From Bacteroidales bacterium UBA3143 (GTDB lineage Bacteria; Bacteroidota; Bacteroidia; Bacteroidales; Dysgonomonadaceae): DNA of 64,000 nucleotides. The position numbers and the translations under genes are program-made. The DNA lies in assembly GCA_002364735.1 (NCBI GenBank), contig DEZB01000034.1, forward strand, positions 3,727-67,726, written 5' to 3'. Under the pieces are notes generated by a model. It had not been told where the DNA came from, did no database searches, and saw only the letters and a program-made list of their open reading frames with translations. Positions 1 through 8,955 of this stretch are shown piece by piece; the stretch's first letter is position 1, and each line of letters starts with the position of its first letter.

Positions 1-1398
1 AACTGCAGTATACATAAGATTTCGCAAATCGTGCTCATTATAAGGAGCAGAAATAATAAGGTTTGGAATAAACCTTAGGTAAGCCATATCAAACACTCCG
101 TGATGTGTTGCTCCGTCCTCACCAACAAGTCCTGCTCTATCTAAACACAAAATCACATTCTGTTTTTGTAACGCTACATCATGTATTACCTGATCGTATG
201 CACGTTGCATAAATGATGAGTATATGTTACAAAACGGAATTAGCCCTTCTTTTGCCATCCCAGCTGAAAAAGTTACTGCATGAGCTTCAGCAATACCCAC
301 ATCAAAAACTCTTCGTGGAAATTCTTTCATCATATGAACCATTGAGCAACCAGTAGGCATAGCAGGTGTTACACCTACAATTTTCTCATTGTTTGAAGCC
401 AACTCGGTAAGTGTATAACCAAAAACATCTTGATAAAGTTGGGGTTGATTCTTTTGTCTTTTATTTATTCGCTCTCCAGTATTTTTATTAAATAAACCTG
501 GAGCATGCCAAACAGTGGCTGCATCTTCTGCAGGTTTATATCCTTTACCTTTTATGGTGCGAATATGTAAAAGCTTAGGACCTTTCATATTTTGAATGTT
601 TCCTAAAATACGAATTAGAGATGGCAAATCATGTCCATCAACTACTCCAAAATAACGTATATTGAACCCCTCAAAAATATTTTGTTGTCGTGTAAGAATT
701 GATTTAAGACTATTATTAAAACGAAGAATGAAATTCTTCTTTTCGTCATCTATCAGATTTCTTTGCTTAAATTGTTTGTATATTCCATAGCGCAACCTGT
801 TGTATAATGAAGATGACGTCATTTTCACTAAATAATCTTTCATACCACCTACATTGGCATCAATAGACATGTCATTATCATTTAGTATAATGAGCAGATT
901 GTTTGGTTGAGAGCAAACATTATTTAGACCCTCAAAAGCAAGACCACCTGTCATAGCACCATCACCAATTATAGCCACTACATGCTGTTTGGATTGATTA
1001 TTTATAGTAGCTGCAACCGCCATGCCAAGAGCTGCAGAAATAGATGTTGAAGCATGTCCAGCAATAAATGTGTCATACTCGCTTTCTTCAGGGTTTGTAA
1101 AACCTGATAAGCCACCAAACTTACGATTGGTATGAAATTGGTCACGCCTGCCCGTTAGTATTTTATGACTGTAAGCTTGATGTCCCACATCCCATACTAA
1201 TCGATCAAAAGGAGTGTTGTATAAATAATGAAGAGCAACAGTTAACTCAACTGTTCCTAAACTTGATGCAAAATGTCCTGGATTGTGAGATAAGTGATCA
1301 ATAATAAACTCTCTTAACTCACTACAAAGAGTGAGTAATTGATTCATCGATAAAGCTTTCAAATCATCAGGACTATTTATATTTTTCAGTAGTTGCAT
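1..1398 (-). CDS. dxs: 1-deoxy-D-xylulose-5-phosphate synthase, cut by the window edge
   Basis: First enzyme of the MEP isoprenoid pathway: it joins pyruvate and glyceraldehyde 3-phosphate using thiamine diphosphate, in the cytoplasm. The ATG is at 1398 and 466 codons are visible; the family is usually about 620-640 residues, so the C-terminal transketolase domain lies beyond position 1. Visible hallmarks are GHASTSISAALGMA, the ThDP/metal loop GDGAMTGGLAFEG near residue 150, and DVGIAEAHAVTFSAGMA near residue 370, typical of the pyrimidine-binding domain. It lies downstream of recQ on the same strand but is separated by 167 bp holding three hairpins, so it probably has its own transcript. 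The identification is firm; only the 3' end is unknown. Confidence 0.96.
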   Translation of the reverse strand, partial: MQLLKNINSPDDLKALSMNQLLTLCSELREFIIDHLSHNPGHFASSLGTVELTVALHYLYNTPFDRLVWDVGHQAYSHKILTGRRDQFHTNRKFGGLSGFTNPEESEYDTFIAGHASTSISAALGMAVAATINNQSKQHVVAIIGDGAMTGGLAFEGLNNVCSQPNNLLIILNDNDMSIDANVGGMKDYLVKMTSSSLYNRLRYGIYKQFKQRNLIDDEKKNFILRFNNSLKSILTRQQNIFEGFNIRYFGVVDGHDLPSLIRILGNIQNMKGPKLLHIRTIKGKGYKPAEDAATVWHAPGLFNKNTGERINKRQKNQPQLYQDVFGYTLTELASNNEKIVGVTPAMPTGCSMVHMMKEFPRRVFDVGIAEAHAVTFSAGMAKEGLIPFCNIYSSFMQRAYDQVIHDVALQKQNVILCLDRAGLVGEDGATHHGVFDMAYLRFIPNLIISAPYNEHDLRNLMYTAV

Positions 1399-1433
1399 TT
1401 AATATAGTTGTATGCGCAATAAAAGTTCAGAAA

Positions 1434-1492
1434 CAAAAAGTAGAAATCGAAGTTTTGATTCTACTCTATCAATAGAGTAATCTTAAAAGATT
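1434..1492 (-). terminator. Probable recQ terminator within a run of three small hairpins
   Basis: Read on the minus strand, the last of three adjacent stem-loops (1439-1465, arms AGTAGAATC and GATTTCTACT) is followed directly by TTTTT. This fits an intrinsic terminator for recQ. Two further perfect hairpins lie just before it: ACTCTA/TAGAGT with a 4-nt loop (1463-1478) and AATCTT/AAGATT (1479-1492). The first and second share bases, so they are mutually exclusive, which could also suit an attenuator for dxs. Confidence 0.6.
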
Positions 1493-1565
1493 ATTTTAAG
1501 CTATTTGTCGAAATCAATTTCGCAATATACGTGGAATGAAAGTATTTATTGATATGAAAGTACAT

Positions 1566-3803
1566 TTAGTTAGCCATATCCGAAAGGAATTTAATGCGAA
1601 TCAATCTAACTTCATTTTCTTCATATTCTGACAATTCTTGAATAGCTTCGTCAATATCGTCAGTTTCTGCTTCTTGAAAAAAATCATAAATATCTTGCAA
1701 TACGTCTTGATCCATTACTTCGTTAACAAAATAATCAATGTTTATTTTTGTTCCTGAATAGACTATAGCTTCAATTTCAGAAAGTAACTCTTCAAATTCA
1801 AGTCCTTTTGATTCAGCTAAATCATCTAAAGCAACTTTACGATCAATACCTTGAACAATAGAAACTTTTAACTTCGATTTGTTGGCTACTGTACGCACTC
1901 GCAGATCCTCTGGACGTTCAATCTCGTTTTCTTCAACATGTTTTTTTATGAGCTCAACAAATTCTCTCCCATATCTTTTAGCTTTGCCTGCACCAACACC
2001 TGGCATGTTTTGCAGCTCTTCAATCGAAACTGGATAAGTTGTAGCCATAGCTTCTAACGATGGATTTTGAAAGATCACATATGGAGGTACATTTAGTTTT
2101 TTAGAAAGTTTTTTTCTTAAATCTTTCATCATCGAAAAAAGTGCTGGATCCACAGCGCCTGAACTTCCGCCACCACTTATAATCACATCTGCATCATCCA
2201 AATCTTCTTCCGAGTCCATCGGATTGTCTTTTGTTATTTTAAATGAAACAGGTTGCTTTAGAAAGTCTTTCCCTTTCTTTGTGATTTTAAGCAAACCATA
2301 ATTTTCTATTTCTTTTTTCAGGTAATTCTCAAGCAATGCATAACGTATTACTGTGTCCCACGTAACTGCGTCTTCATCGGAACCAGAGCCAAACTCTTCT
2401 AATTCATTATGACCAAAAGTTTCGATTTCTGATGTTTCTTTACCTATAAGAAAATTGATCATATAATCGGTTTTATGCTTTTCCTTAAGCACTTTAATTG
2501 ACTCTAATACTGTAACTAATAATTCTTTTGCTTCCACTCTTATTTTTGGATTTAAACAGTTATCACATTGACCACAATTACTTATTTTATAATCTTCACC
2601 AAAGTAATGTAAGAGAAATTTTCTACGGCAGATAGATGTTTCTGCATAAGATGATGTCTCATTTAGTAATTGTCGACCTATTTCTTGTTCTGCCACAGGT
2701 TTCCCCTGCATAAAACGCTCTAATTTTTGTAAATCTTTTTCAGAATAAAAAGTAATACATTTACCTTCTCCTCCATCACGTCCCGAACGGCCCGTCTCTT
2801 GATAATATCCTTCGAGACTCTTAGGAATATCATAATGTATTACGTAACGAACATCGGGCTTATCAATACCCATACCAAATGCAATAGTTGCAACAATTAC
2901 ATCTGCTTTTTCCATTAAAAAAGCATCTTGATTATTGCTCCTTGATGCGGGATCCATACCTGCATGATATGGAAGAGCATTTATGTTATTAGCTTGCAAA
3001 ATTTCAGCAAAATCATTTACTTTCTTTCTGCTAAGACAATACACTATTCCCGACTTTGACTTTTGAGAAAGAATATATTTTATAATATCACTATCAACTT
3101 TCTCTGATTTTTTACGTACCTCATAATAAAGATTGGGACGATTAAATGATGATTTATAAACCGCTGCATCTATCATTCCCAAGTTCTTTTGTATATCATG
3201 TTGAACTTTTGGTGTTGCTGTTGCAGTTAGAGCAATAACTGGTTTTGGACCAATTTCTGAAATAATTGCTCTTATTCTTCTATACTCTGGTCTGAAATCA
3301 TGTCCCCACTCTGATATACAATGTGCTTCATCAACAGCATAAAATGAAATAGGGACTTGACGTAAAAAGTCTATGTTTTCTTGTTTAGTCAGTGATTCAG
3401 GAGCAACGTACAATAGTTTGGTTTTTCCATTTGTGATATCGAACTTCACTTTGTCGATTTCCGATTTAGTGAGAGATGAATTCATAAAATGAGCAATTCC
3501 ATCTTCTTCTCCATAATTACGCATAGCATCAACCTGATTTTTCATCAATGCGATTAATGGAGAAATTACAATTGCAGTTCCCTCTAACATTAAAGCTGGT
3601 AGTTGATAGCACAAAGATTTACCTCCCCCTGTTGGCATTAAAACAAAAGTATCTTGTTTATTTAAAACACTGAAAATTACAGCCTCTTGATTACCTTTGA
3701 AAGTATCAAAGCCAAAAAACTTTTTTAATCTATTGTATAAGATCTCTTTGTCCATTTCTAAAATATGAGGAAATTTATCTTGCTGTTGATTCTGAATATT
3801 CAT
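1566..3803 (-). CDS. recQ: ATP-dependent DNA helicase RecQ
   Basis: 3'-5' superfamily 2 helicase for recombination repair and fork restart. The Walker A motif MPTGGGKS is near residue 60, the DEAH box (DEAHCISEWGHDFRPEYR) near 160, the helicase C domain with DVIVATIAFGMGIDKPDVR near 300, the zinc-binding cysteines CGQCDNC near 400, and an HRDC domain (PPYVIFQNPSLEAMA) near 575. A further C-terminal segment of about 100 acidic residues follows. I place the start at the ATG at 3803; a TTG five codons upstream is in frame but less likely. At about 745 residues it is longer than E. coli RecQ (about 610), as is common in Bacteroidota. It follows clpX on the same strand after 267 bp. Confidence 0.95.
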   Translation of the reverse strand: MNIQNQQQDKFPHILEMDKEILYNRLKKFFGFDTFKGNQEAVIFSVLNKQDTFVLMPTGGGKSLCYQLPALMLEGTAIVISPLIALMKNQVDAMRNYGEEDGIAHFMNSSLTKSEIDKVKFDITNGKTKLLYVAPESLTKQENIDFLRQVPISFYAVDEAHCISEWGHDFRPEYRRIRAIISEIGPKPVIALTATATPKVQHDIQKNLGMIDAAVYKSSFNRPNLYYEVRKKSEKVDSDIIKYILSQKSKSGIVYCLSRKKVNDFAEILQANNINALPYHAGMDPASRSNNQDAFLMEKADVIVATIAFGMGIDKPDVRYVIHYDIPKSLEGYYQETGRSGRDGGEGKCITFYSEKDLQKLERFMQGKPVAEQEIGRQLLNETSSYAETSICRRKFLLHYFGEDYKISNCGQCDNCLNPKIRVEAKELLVTVLESIKVLKEKHKTDYMINFLIGKETSEIETFGHNELEEFGSGSDEDAVTWDTVIRYALLENYLKKEIENYGLLKITKKGKDFLKQPVSFKITKDNPMDSEEDLDDADVIISGGGSSGAVDPALFSMMKDLRKKLSKKLNVPPYVIFQNPSLEAMATTYPVSIEELQNMPGVGAGKAKRYGREFVELIKKHVEENEIERPEDLRVRTVANKSKLKVSIVQGIDRKVALDDLAESKGLEFEELLSEIEAIVYSGTKINIDYFVNEVMDQDVLQDIYDFFQEAETDDIDEAIQELSEYEENEVRLIRIKFLSDMAN

Positions 3804-4070
3804 TGTGTTAGAAATCAAGTTAAATCTTTAAACTTCCGTAGAATTAATTTTAGACTAAGGTAAGAGATAAAATTTGAATTTAAAAAAAAGAGATTGTTAA
3901 AAATAATTTTTTCTAATATATCGATAAAGACACCTATTAATCAATTGATATTAAATCTATCTTAATCAATTCAAATAAACATAGATGAGTATATCCTATA
4001 AATTCACTTTTGGTAGACTCTACATAGAAGCTCTTTTAAAAACTAAAAAACAATTTATTTCACTTTTGTT

Positions 4071-5312
4071 TTAAGCAACACGCAAATTTTCAATGTTAGA
4101 TTTTTGTAGTTTCTCAATAGCAAATTCACGTGTAATATGCAATGTTTTGCTCTTTCCGCTTGGCATAGAGAACATTGAGTCTATCATTATTGCTTCTACA
4201 ATTGAACGCAAACCACGAGCACCCAGTTTAAACTCAATGGCTTTGTCTACGATATATTCATATACATCTTCGTCAAAAGTAAGGGTTATTTTGTCCATTT
4301 CAAACAACTTTATGTATTGCTTAGTGATGGAGTTTTTCGGCTCTGTAAGTATTCGTAATAGTGCACTCTTATCCAAAGGATTTAAATAAGTAAGAACAGG
4401 CAATCGACCAATAATCTCAGGAATTAACCCAAACGATTTAAGATCAAGTGGAGTGATATATTTCATCAAATTTTTACGATCAATTTGAGCTGTATCTCTA
4501 CTTGCCGAATAACCCACAACACGCGTATTTAAACGATGAGCAATTCTTTTTTCAATACCATCAAAGGCTCCACCACAAATAAAGAGAATGTTTTTCGTGT
4601 CAACTGCAATCATCTTTTGATCAGGATGTTTACGACCACCTTGTGGTGGAACATTTATTATTGCACCCTCCAGCAATTTCAACAAACCTTGCTGAACACC
4701 TTCGCCACTCACGTCACGTGTGATGGATGGATTATCACTTTTGCGAGCTATTTTATCAATTTCGTCAATAAATACAATCCCTCTTTCTGCCGTTGCAACA
4801 TCGTAGTCTGCCGCTTGCAATAATCTTGTTAAAATGCTTTCAATATCTTCTCCAACGTAGCCCGCCTCAGTCAAAACAGTTGCATCGACTATTGTAAGCG
4901 GAACTTGTAGCATTTTAGCAATTGTACGTGCCAAAAGTGTTTTACCCGTACCAGTTGAACCAACCATAATAATGTTAGATTTTTCAATCTCCACATCATC
5001 TTTTGAGTCTATTTGAAGTAATCTTTTGTAATGATTGTATACTGCAACTGATAAATAACGCTTCGCATCATCTTGTCCAATCACATATTCATCAACAAAA
5101 GATTTAATCTCTTTCGGTTTAGGCAATGTATTCAATGAAAAGCCTGGAGCAGTCTTACTTGGTTTTTTGATTGATTCATTTACAATACCATGAGCTTGGG
5201 TAACACACTGATCACATATATAACCAGTTACCCCAGATATTAAAAGATTTACATCACTATCTGCTCTACCACAAAAACTACAATGATTCTTATTTGGACT
5301 TTTTTTAGCCAT
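4071..5312 (-). CDS. clpX: ATP-dependent Clp protease ATP-binding subunit ClpX
   Basis: AAA+ unfoldase that recognises substrates and feeds them to ClpP. The N-terminal zinc-binding domain has four cysteines (CSFCGRA near residue 12 and CDQC near residue 33). Walker A GSTGTGKTLLA is near residue 117 and Walker B GIVFIDEIDK near 178; the ClpP-docking IGF-type loop region follows near 260. The length, 413 residues, matches the family. The ATG at 5312 is 34 bp downstream of the clpP stop, so the two genes form one operon, the normal arrangement. No separate promoter is evident in the gap. Confidence 0.98.
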   Translation of the reverse strand: MAKKSPNKNHCSFCGRADSDVNLLISGVTGYICDQCVTQAHGIVNESIKKPSKTAPGFSLNTLPKPKEIKSFVDEYVIGQDDAKRYLSVAVYNHYKRLLQIDSKDDVEIEKSNIIMVGSTGTGKTLLARTIAKMLQVPLTIVDATVLTEAGYVGEDIESILTRLLQAADYDVATAERGIVFIDEIDKIARKSDNPSITRDVSGEGVQQGLLKLLEGAIINVPPQGGRKHPDQKMIAVDTKNILFICGGAFDGIEKRIAHRLNTRVVGYSASRDTAQIDRKNLMKYITPLDLKSFGLIPEIIGRLPVLTYLNPLDKSALLRILTEPKNSITKQYIKLFEMDKITLTFDEDVYEYIVDKAIEFKLGARGLRSIVEAIMIDSMFSMPSGKSKTLHITREFAIEKLQKSNIENLRVA

Positions 5313-5346
5313 TTCTGTTTATTATCGTTTTCAGTATTTAAATAAA

Positions 5347-6039
5347 TTATTTTTTAACAAGAACATCATCTACCATTCCATATTCTTTAGCTTCGGAGGC
5401 AGTCATCCAGAAATCTCTGTCTGAATCACGTGCTACTTCTTCAATTGGTTTGCCAGAATGTTTTGATATTATTGCAAATAATTCTTGTTTCACTTTAGCT
5501 ATTTCGCGCGCTGTAATTTCAATGTCAGAGGCTTGACCCTGCACACCCCCAAGTGGTTGATGAATCATCACACGGGAATGTGTAAGAGCAAAACGTTTCT
5601 TTGGAGTGCCTGACACTAATAACACTGCAGCCATAGAAGCAGCAATACCTGTACAGATGGTTGACACATCACTTGAAATAAACTGCATTGTATCATACAC
5701 ACCATAACCTGCATAAACAGAACCACCAGGCGAGTTTATATATATAGAAATATCTTTACCCGTGTCAGCCGAATCTAAATATAGTAATTGCGCTTGAATT
5801 ACATTAGCTGTATAATCATCAATCTGTGTTCCCAGAAAAATGATGCGATCCATCATAAGACGAGAGAAAACATCCATTTGAGCTACATTCAATTGTCTTT
5901 CCTCTATAATGGTAGGAGAGATATAACTACTTTGTATATTTGGAGCAATTATATTGCTTGTGATTTTTGCATAGCCATCCAATGCCAAGCCATTCATTCC
6001 TAAATGCTTTACTGCGTATTTTCTGAAATCTTTATTCAT
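5347..6039 (-). CDS. clpP: ATP-dependent Clp protease proteolytic subunit ClpP
   Basis: Serine peptidase that assembles into a tetradecamer and degrades proteins delivered by ClpX. The catalytic serine is in GIAASMAAVLL, the histidine in RVMIHQPLGG, and the aspartate in the DRDFWMTASEA region. At 230 residues it is about 20-25 longer than E. coli ClpP because of an N-terminal extension (residues 1-35, possibly a propeptide). The start is the ATG at 6039. It is the first gene of the clpP-clpX unit. A sigma-54-like element lies at 6136-6151, about 100 bp upstream (see the separate entry). Confidence 0.97.
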   Translation of the reverse strand: MNKDFRKYAVKHLGMNGLALDGYAKITSNIIAPNIQSSYISPTIIEERQLNVAQMDVFSRLMMDRIIFLGTQIDDYTANVIQAQLLYLDSADTGKDISIYINSPGGSVYAGYGVYDTMQFISSDVSTICTGIAASMAAVLLVSGTPKKRFALTHSRVMIHQPLGGVQGQASDIEITAREIAKVKQELFAIISKHSGKPIEEVARDSDRDFWMTASEAKEYGMVDDVLVKK

Positions 6040-6135
6040 TTTAGTATCGTTAGACCAATCATTAGATTGGAGTTTATAATAAAGTGGTTATTGAATTTTC
6101 ATTATTTATATATGAAACCAATTCAAATCTAATAA

Positions 6136-6151
6136 TGCAAAAAACATGCCA
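6136..6151 (-). promoter_or_regulatory. Sigma-54-like -24/-12 element upstream of clpP
   Basis: On the minus strand the sequence reads TGGCATGTTTTTTGCA. It matches TGGCAC-N5-TTGCA at all but one -24 base, and the GG and GC are exactly 10 bp apart. The predicted transcript start is near 6124, giving an 85-nt leader. A Bacteroidota-type -7 box, TAGATTTG (6131-6124), lies just downstream but has no -33 partner at the right spacing. Confidence 0.45.
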
Positions 6152-6310
6152 TTATTAGCATTCTCAAGTTGTTTCACAAAAAAGCAGAAGACCTTTACTT
6201 GTGAAAACAAACAGAAACAAAGTTAAGAATTAAATTTAATAATTCTATGAATCAACTTTGTTATTATTTTTCAACTGCAAAAGCCCTCTGCTCTATCTTG
6301 AATTAGAAAA

Positions 6311-7801
6311 TTAGTCTTCCAACTTTTCTTCTTCTTGTGTGTCGTTTGTCTTTTCTACATGAATCTCTTGAATGTCATCATCCCCGTCTGATTGTTCCAC
6401 TTCTTCGATGGCTTCCTCTTTCTCAGTTTCAGCTACTCCATTTTCAGCCGCTGTTATCTTAGAAAATTCTTCAGATGTAACTTCTTTTTCATCAAGCGAA
6501 ACGTTCTCTTTTAGCCAAGCAGCAATTTTGTTTTCTACAACTCGTGCAAATAAACCATTCACAGTTTCTTCTTTTTCAAGCATACGTTTCACATAGTCTT
6601 GCAACATTTCCACGGGAAGATTACTCATTCCATATTGAGCAAACTGTGATTGCGCAACCTGTGTAGCAAGCTCCTGAACATCTGAAGGCTCTGTTTTGAT
6701 GTCGTTATCCTTAAGGATTTGTTCTTTTGCAAGTTGATATTTAATATCATTCAGAATGTTAGGAAAATCGTTCTCAATCAATTCTTCAGTTGCATTCTCA
6801 TTAGTTAGTTTCAACCATTTCTTTAAAAACTCTTCAGGAAACTCAACATCTTGCAGTTTTTCCATCATTGCTTTTTTAGCTTCCTTCATTAAGAAGTAAT
6901 CGGCATCGGGTTCAAACTGTTTATTTAACGAGTCCTCTATTTTATTTCTGAAAGACTCTTCATCCGAAACAACCCCTTCACCTAACACCTTATCAAACAT
7001 TTCTTGATTTAGCTCAGCTTCTTTGAATCTGGTTATTTCATTGATTGTAAATTGAAAATCAGAAGTTACTTCAGTTGCTTCCTCTTTTGGTAAGTTTAAA
7101 AAAGAAGCAATTTCAGCTTCATTCTCATAAGCTACAGATGGATTGATAATAACTTGATCACCAGCATTTGCACCAATAAAACGATTCTTAGTCTCTTCGT
7201 CCTTTTTAATGTAAGAGGGCATTAAGATTGCATTTTCAACAACAATACCATCTTCTTTTGGCTCACCATTTTCTAATTCAACGGCTTCACCCTTTAACAA
7301 GTCAGTTTCTAAAGCCGACTCTTCAATCTTGTCGTATGTACCAAAGTTTTGTTTGTAGCCTTCAATTTGTTTGTCGAGAAGATCGCTCTCTAACTTTACT
7401 TTATAATAAGGTAATGTATCATTTTTGTCAAACACTAAATCAAGTTCAGGAGCTAAACCAACTTCAAAACCAAAAGAGAGCTTTTCGTCTTTTTCTAAAT
7501 CCAATTCTTTTTTACTATTTTCCACAGGTAACGGTTCTCCCAATATTGGGAGTTTGTTTTCTTGTATATAGTTTGAAAGACTGCTACTTATCAATTTGTT
7601 TATCTCTTCAGATAAAACAGATGTTCCGTAAAGTTTTTTCACTACTCCCATTGGAACTTTTCCAGGACGGAATCCAGGGATATTTGCTTTACGTCGAAAT
7701 TGATTCAACGATTTATCTACGTTTTCTTGAAAATCGGCTCTTTCCATTTCAATGGTTATGATGCCATTCACATTATCAGTTTTATTGAGCGATATATTCA
7801 T
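6311..7801 (-). CDS. tig: Trigger factor (ribosome-associated chaperone)
   Basis: Chaperone that binds ribosomal protein L23 at the exit tunnel and meets nascent chains. The ribosome-binding signature GFRPGKVP is near residue 44, within FRRKANIPGFRPGKVPMGVV. The middle region (about 150-260) lies where the FKBP-type isomerase domain should be, but I do not see its usual aromatic-rich core, so isomerase activity is doubtful. A helical substrate-binding C-terminal part (about 270-440) follows, then a highly acidic tail (435-496). The length, 496, exceeds E. coli Tig (432). The ATG at 7801 follows a good promoter. It is transcribed toward clpP but separated by 271 bp. Confidence 0.93.
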   Translation of the reverse strand: MNISLNKTDNVNGIITIEMERADFQENVDKSLNQFRRKANIPGFRPGKVPMGVVKKLYGTSVLSEEINKLISSSLSNYIQENKLPILGEPLPVENSKKELDLEKDEKLSFGFEVGLAPELDLVFDKNDTLPYYKVKLESDLLDKQIEGYKQNFGTYDKIEESALETDLLKGEAVELENGEPKEDGIVVENAILMPSYIKKDEETKNRFIGANAGDQVIINPSVAYENEAEIASFLNLPKEEATEVTSDFQFTINEITRFKEAELNQEMFDKVLGEGVVSDEESFRNKIEDSLNKQFEPDADYFLMKEAKKAMMEKLQDVEFPEEFLKKWLKLTNENATEELIENDFPNILNDIKYQLAKEQILKDNDIKTEPSDVQELATQVAQSQFAQYGMSNLPVEMLQDYVKRMLEKEETVNGLFARVVENKIAAWLKENVSLDEKEVTSEEFSKITAAENGVAETEKEEAIEEVEQSDGDDDIQEIHVEKTNDTQEEEKLED

Positions 7802-7911
7802 CCCAATCTTTTATTTATTATGTTAGTTATTTTCTGTCTTTGTACCTAAGAAACTTTTTCATTTGAAAATCAAATGATTTGGAATAGTTTCTCTACTTTC
7901 GAATAGAAGTG

Positions 7912-7942
7912 CAAAATTAATTTTATTATTCCAATATGCAAA
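7912..7942 (-). promoter_or_regulatory. Bacteroidota-type promoter for tig
   Basis: On the minus strand a -33 TTTG (7942-7939) is followed after exactly 19 bp by the -7 box TAATTTTG (7919-7912), matching the known TTTG-N19/20-TAnnTTTG pattern. The predicted start is near 7906, about 105 nt before the tig ATG. Confidence 0.7.
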
Positions 7943-8190
7943 AGATATCACTCTATATTTTATTGTTATCTATTTCCTCTATTATTTTCGAGATATAGCG
8001 CCTATAGTTGTAAAGGAACATTTGTTCTTAAAAAAACATTTAACCATGCTTATTGTTAAATTATCCACAAATAGATATTCAGTAGAGAAATAGTAGCACG
8101 AGACTAACATAAAATTATTATTTTTGAAGAACGATATATTTTACAAGTTTACAGTAAAAACTAACCACAAACTTTTTCAGTTAATACATT
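7943..8190. other. AT-rich intergenic stretch between divergent genes
   Basis: The 389-bp gap between tig and the 5'-nucleotidase genes holds the tig promoter at its left side. I see no consensus -7 box in front of the gene at 8191, no RNA gene and no repeat in the remainder. Confidence 0.5.
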
Positions 8191-8940
8191 ATGAAATATA
8201 AATGGTTTTTCTATTTCCTGTTAATTCAATTAATAGTCTCATGCGGTAGTTACCACTATTCAGTAGTGGACATGAAAGGCACCCTAATAGAGATGAATCA
8301 AGAACAAGGTACACAAACCGAAATGCAAGCATTAGTAGATAAGTACAAAGGTTCTCTTGACAGCGAAATGAGTGTAGTAATAGGCAATTCATCAGAATTT
8401 ATGCCTTACAATCGACCCGAAAGTTTGCTCACAAACTTAACTTCAGATGTGATGAGGGAATATGGCAACAAACATATTCCTAAAGGTGCAGACATTGGTA
8501 TAATGAATGTGAATGGGCACAGAGCATCTATGCCAAAAGGTGAAATTACAATGGGTAACCTATTCGAGATATACTCTTTTGACAATACCATTGCTTTTTT
8601 AGAATTAAAGGGTGAAGACCTTTCTAAAATATTTGATGCATACGCCAGAAAAGGTGGAGCAGGCATTTCGTCCAATGCTCATTTAGTGGTAAAAGATAGA
8701 AAGATTGTAACTGCCACGTTAGATGGTAAGTCAATCGACAAAGAGAAAATCTACTCTGTGGTTACGCTTGACTATCTGGCCGATGGCAACGATGGTATGG
8801 CTGCATTTAAAAATGCTATAAAAACCTACGACACAGGTATTACCCTCCGTGACATAATGATAGAATATGTACGCGAGCAAACCGATCAAGGAAAAGACAT
8901 TTCCTCTGTAGAAGATGGTAGAATTACAATTGAACAATAA
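8191..8940 (+). CDS. 5'-nucleotidase C-terminal domain lipoprotein
   Basis: This lipoprotein carries the C-terminal (substrate-binding) domain of the UshA/5'-nucleotidase family. The signal peptide ends in the lipobox IVSC (cysteine about residue 18), so it should sit in the cell envelope. Residues about 60-245 fit the 5_nucleotid_C domain, with the conserved NVNGHRASMPKGEITMGNLF and SVVTLDYLADGNDGM segments. It lacks the metallophosphatase domain, which the next gene supplies 15 bp downstream. The two together would make one periplasmic nucleotidase, or each acts separately. The ATG at 8191 is the natural start. This split order is seen in Bacteroidales. Confidence 0.85.
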   Translation: MKYKWFFYFLLIQLIVSCGSYHYSVVDMKGTLIEMNQEQGTQTEMQALVDKYKGSLDSEMSVVIGNSSEFMPYNRPESLLTNLTSDVMREYGNKHIPKGADIGIMNVNGHRASMPKGEITMGNLFEIYSFDNTIAFLELKGEDLSKIFDAYARKGGAGISSNAHLVVKDRKIVTATLDGKSIDKEKIYSVVTLDYLADGNDGMAAFKNAIKTYDTGITLRDIMIEYVREQTDQGKDISSVEDGRITIEQ

Positions 8941-8955
8941 AATGAACTTGAAGAT

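Noticed and set aside
4536..4823. Antisense frames inside clpX
   Set aside because: They are opposite-strand shadows of a highly conserved gene, with no promoter or start signal.
6124..6131. Ordinary primary-sigma promoter for clpP at TAGATTTG
   Set aside because: No -33 TTTG lies 19-20 bp upstream; it remains possible as a weak alternative to the sigma-54-like site.
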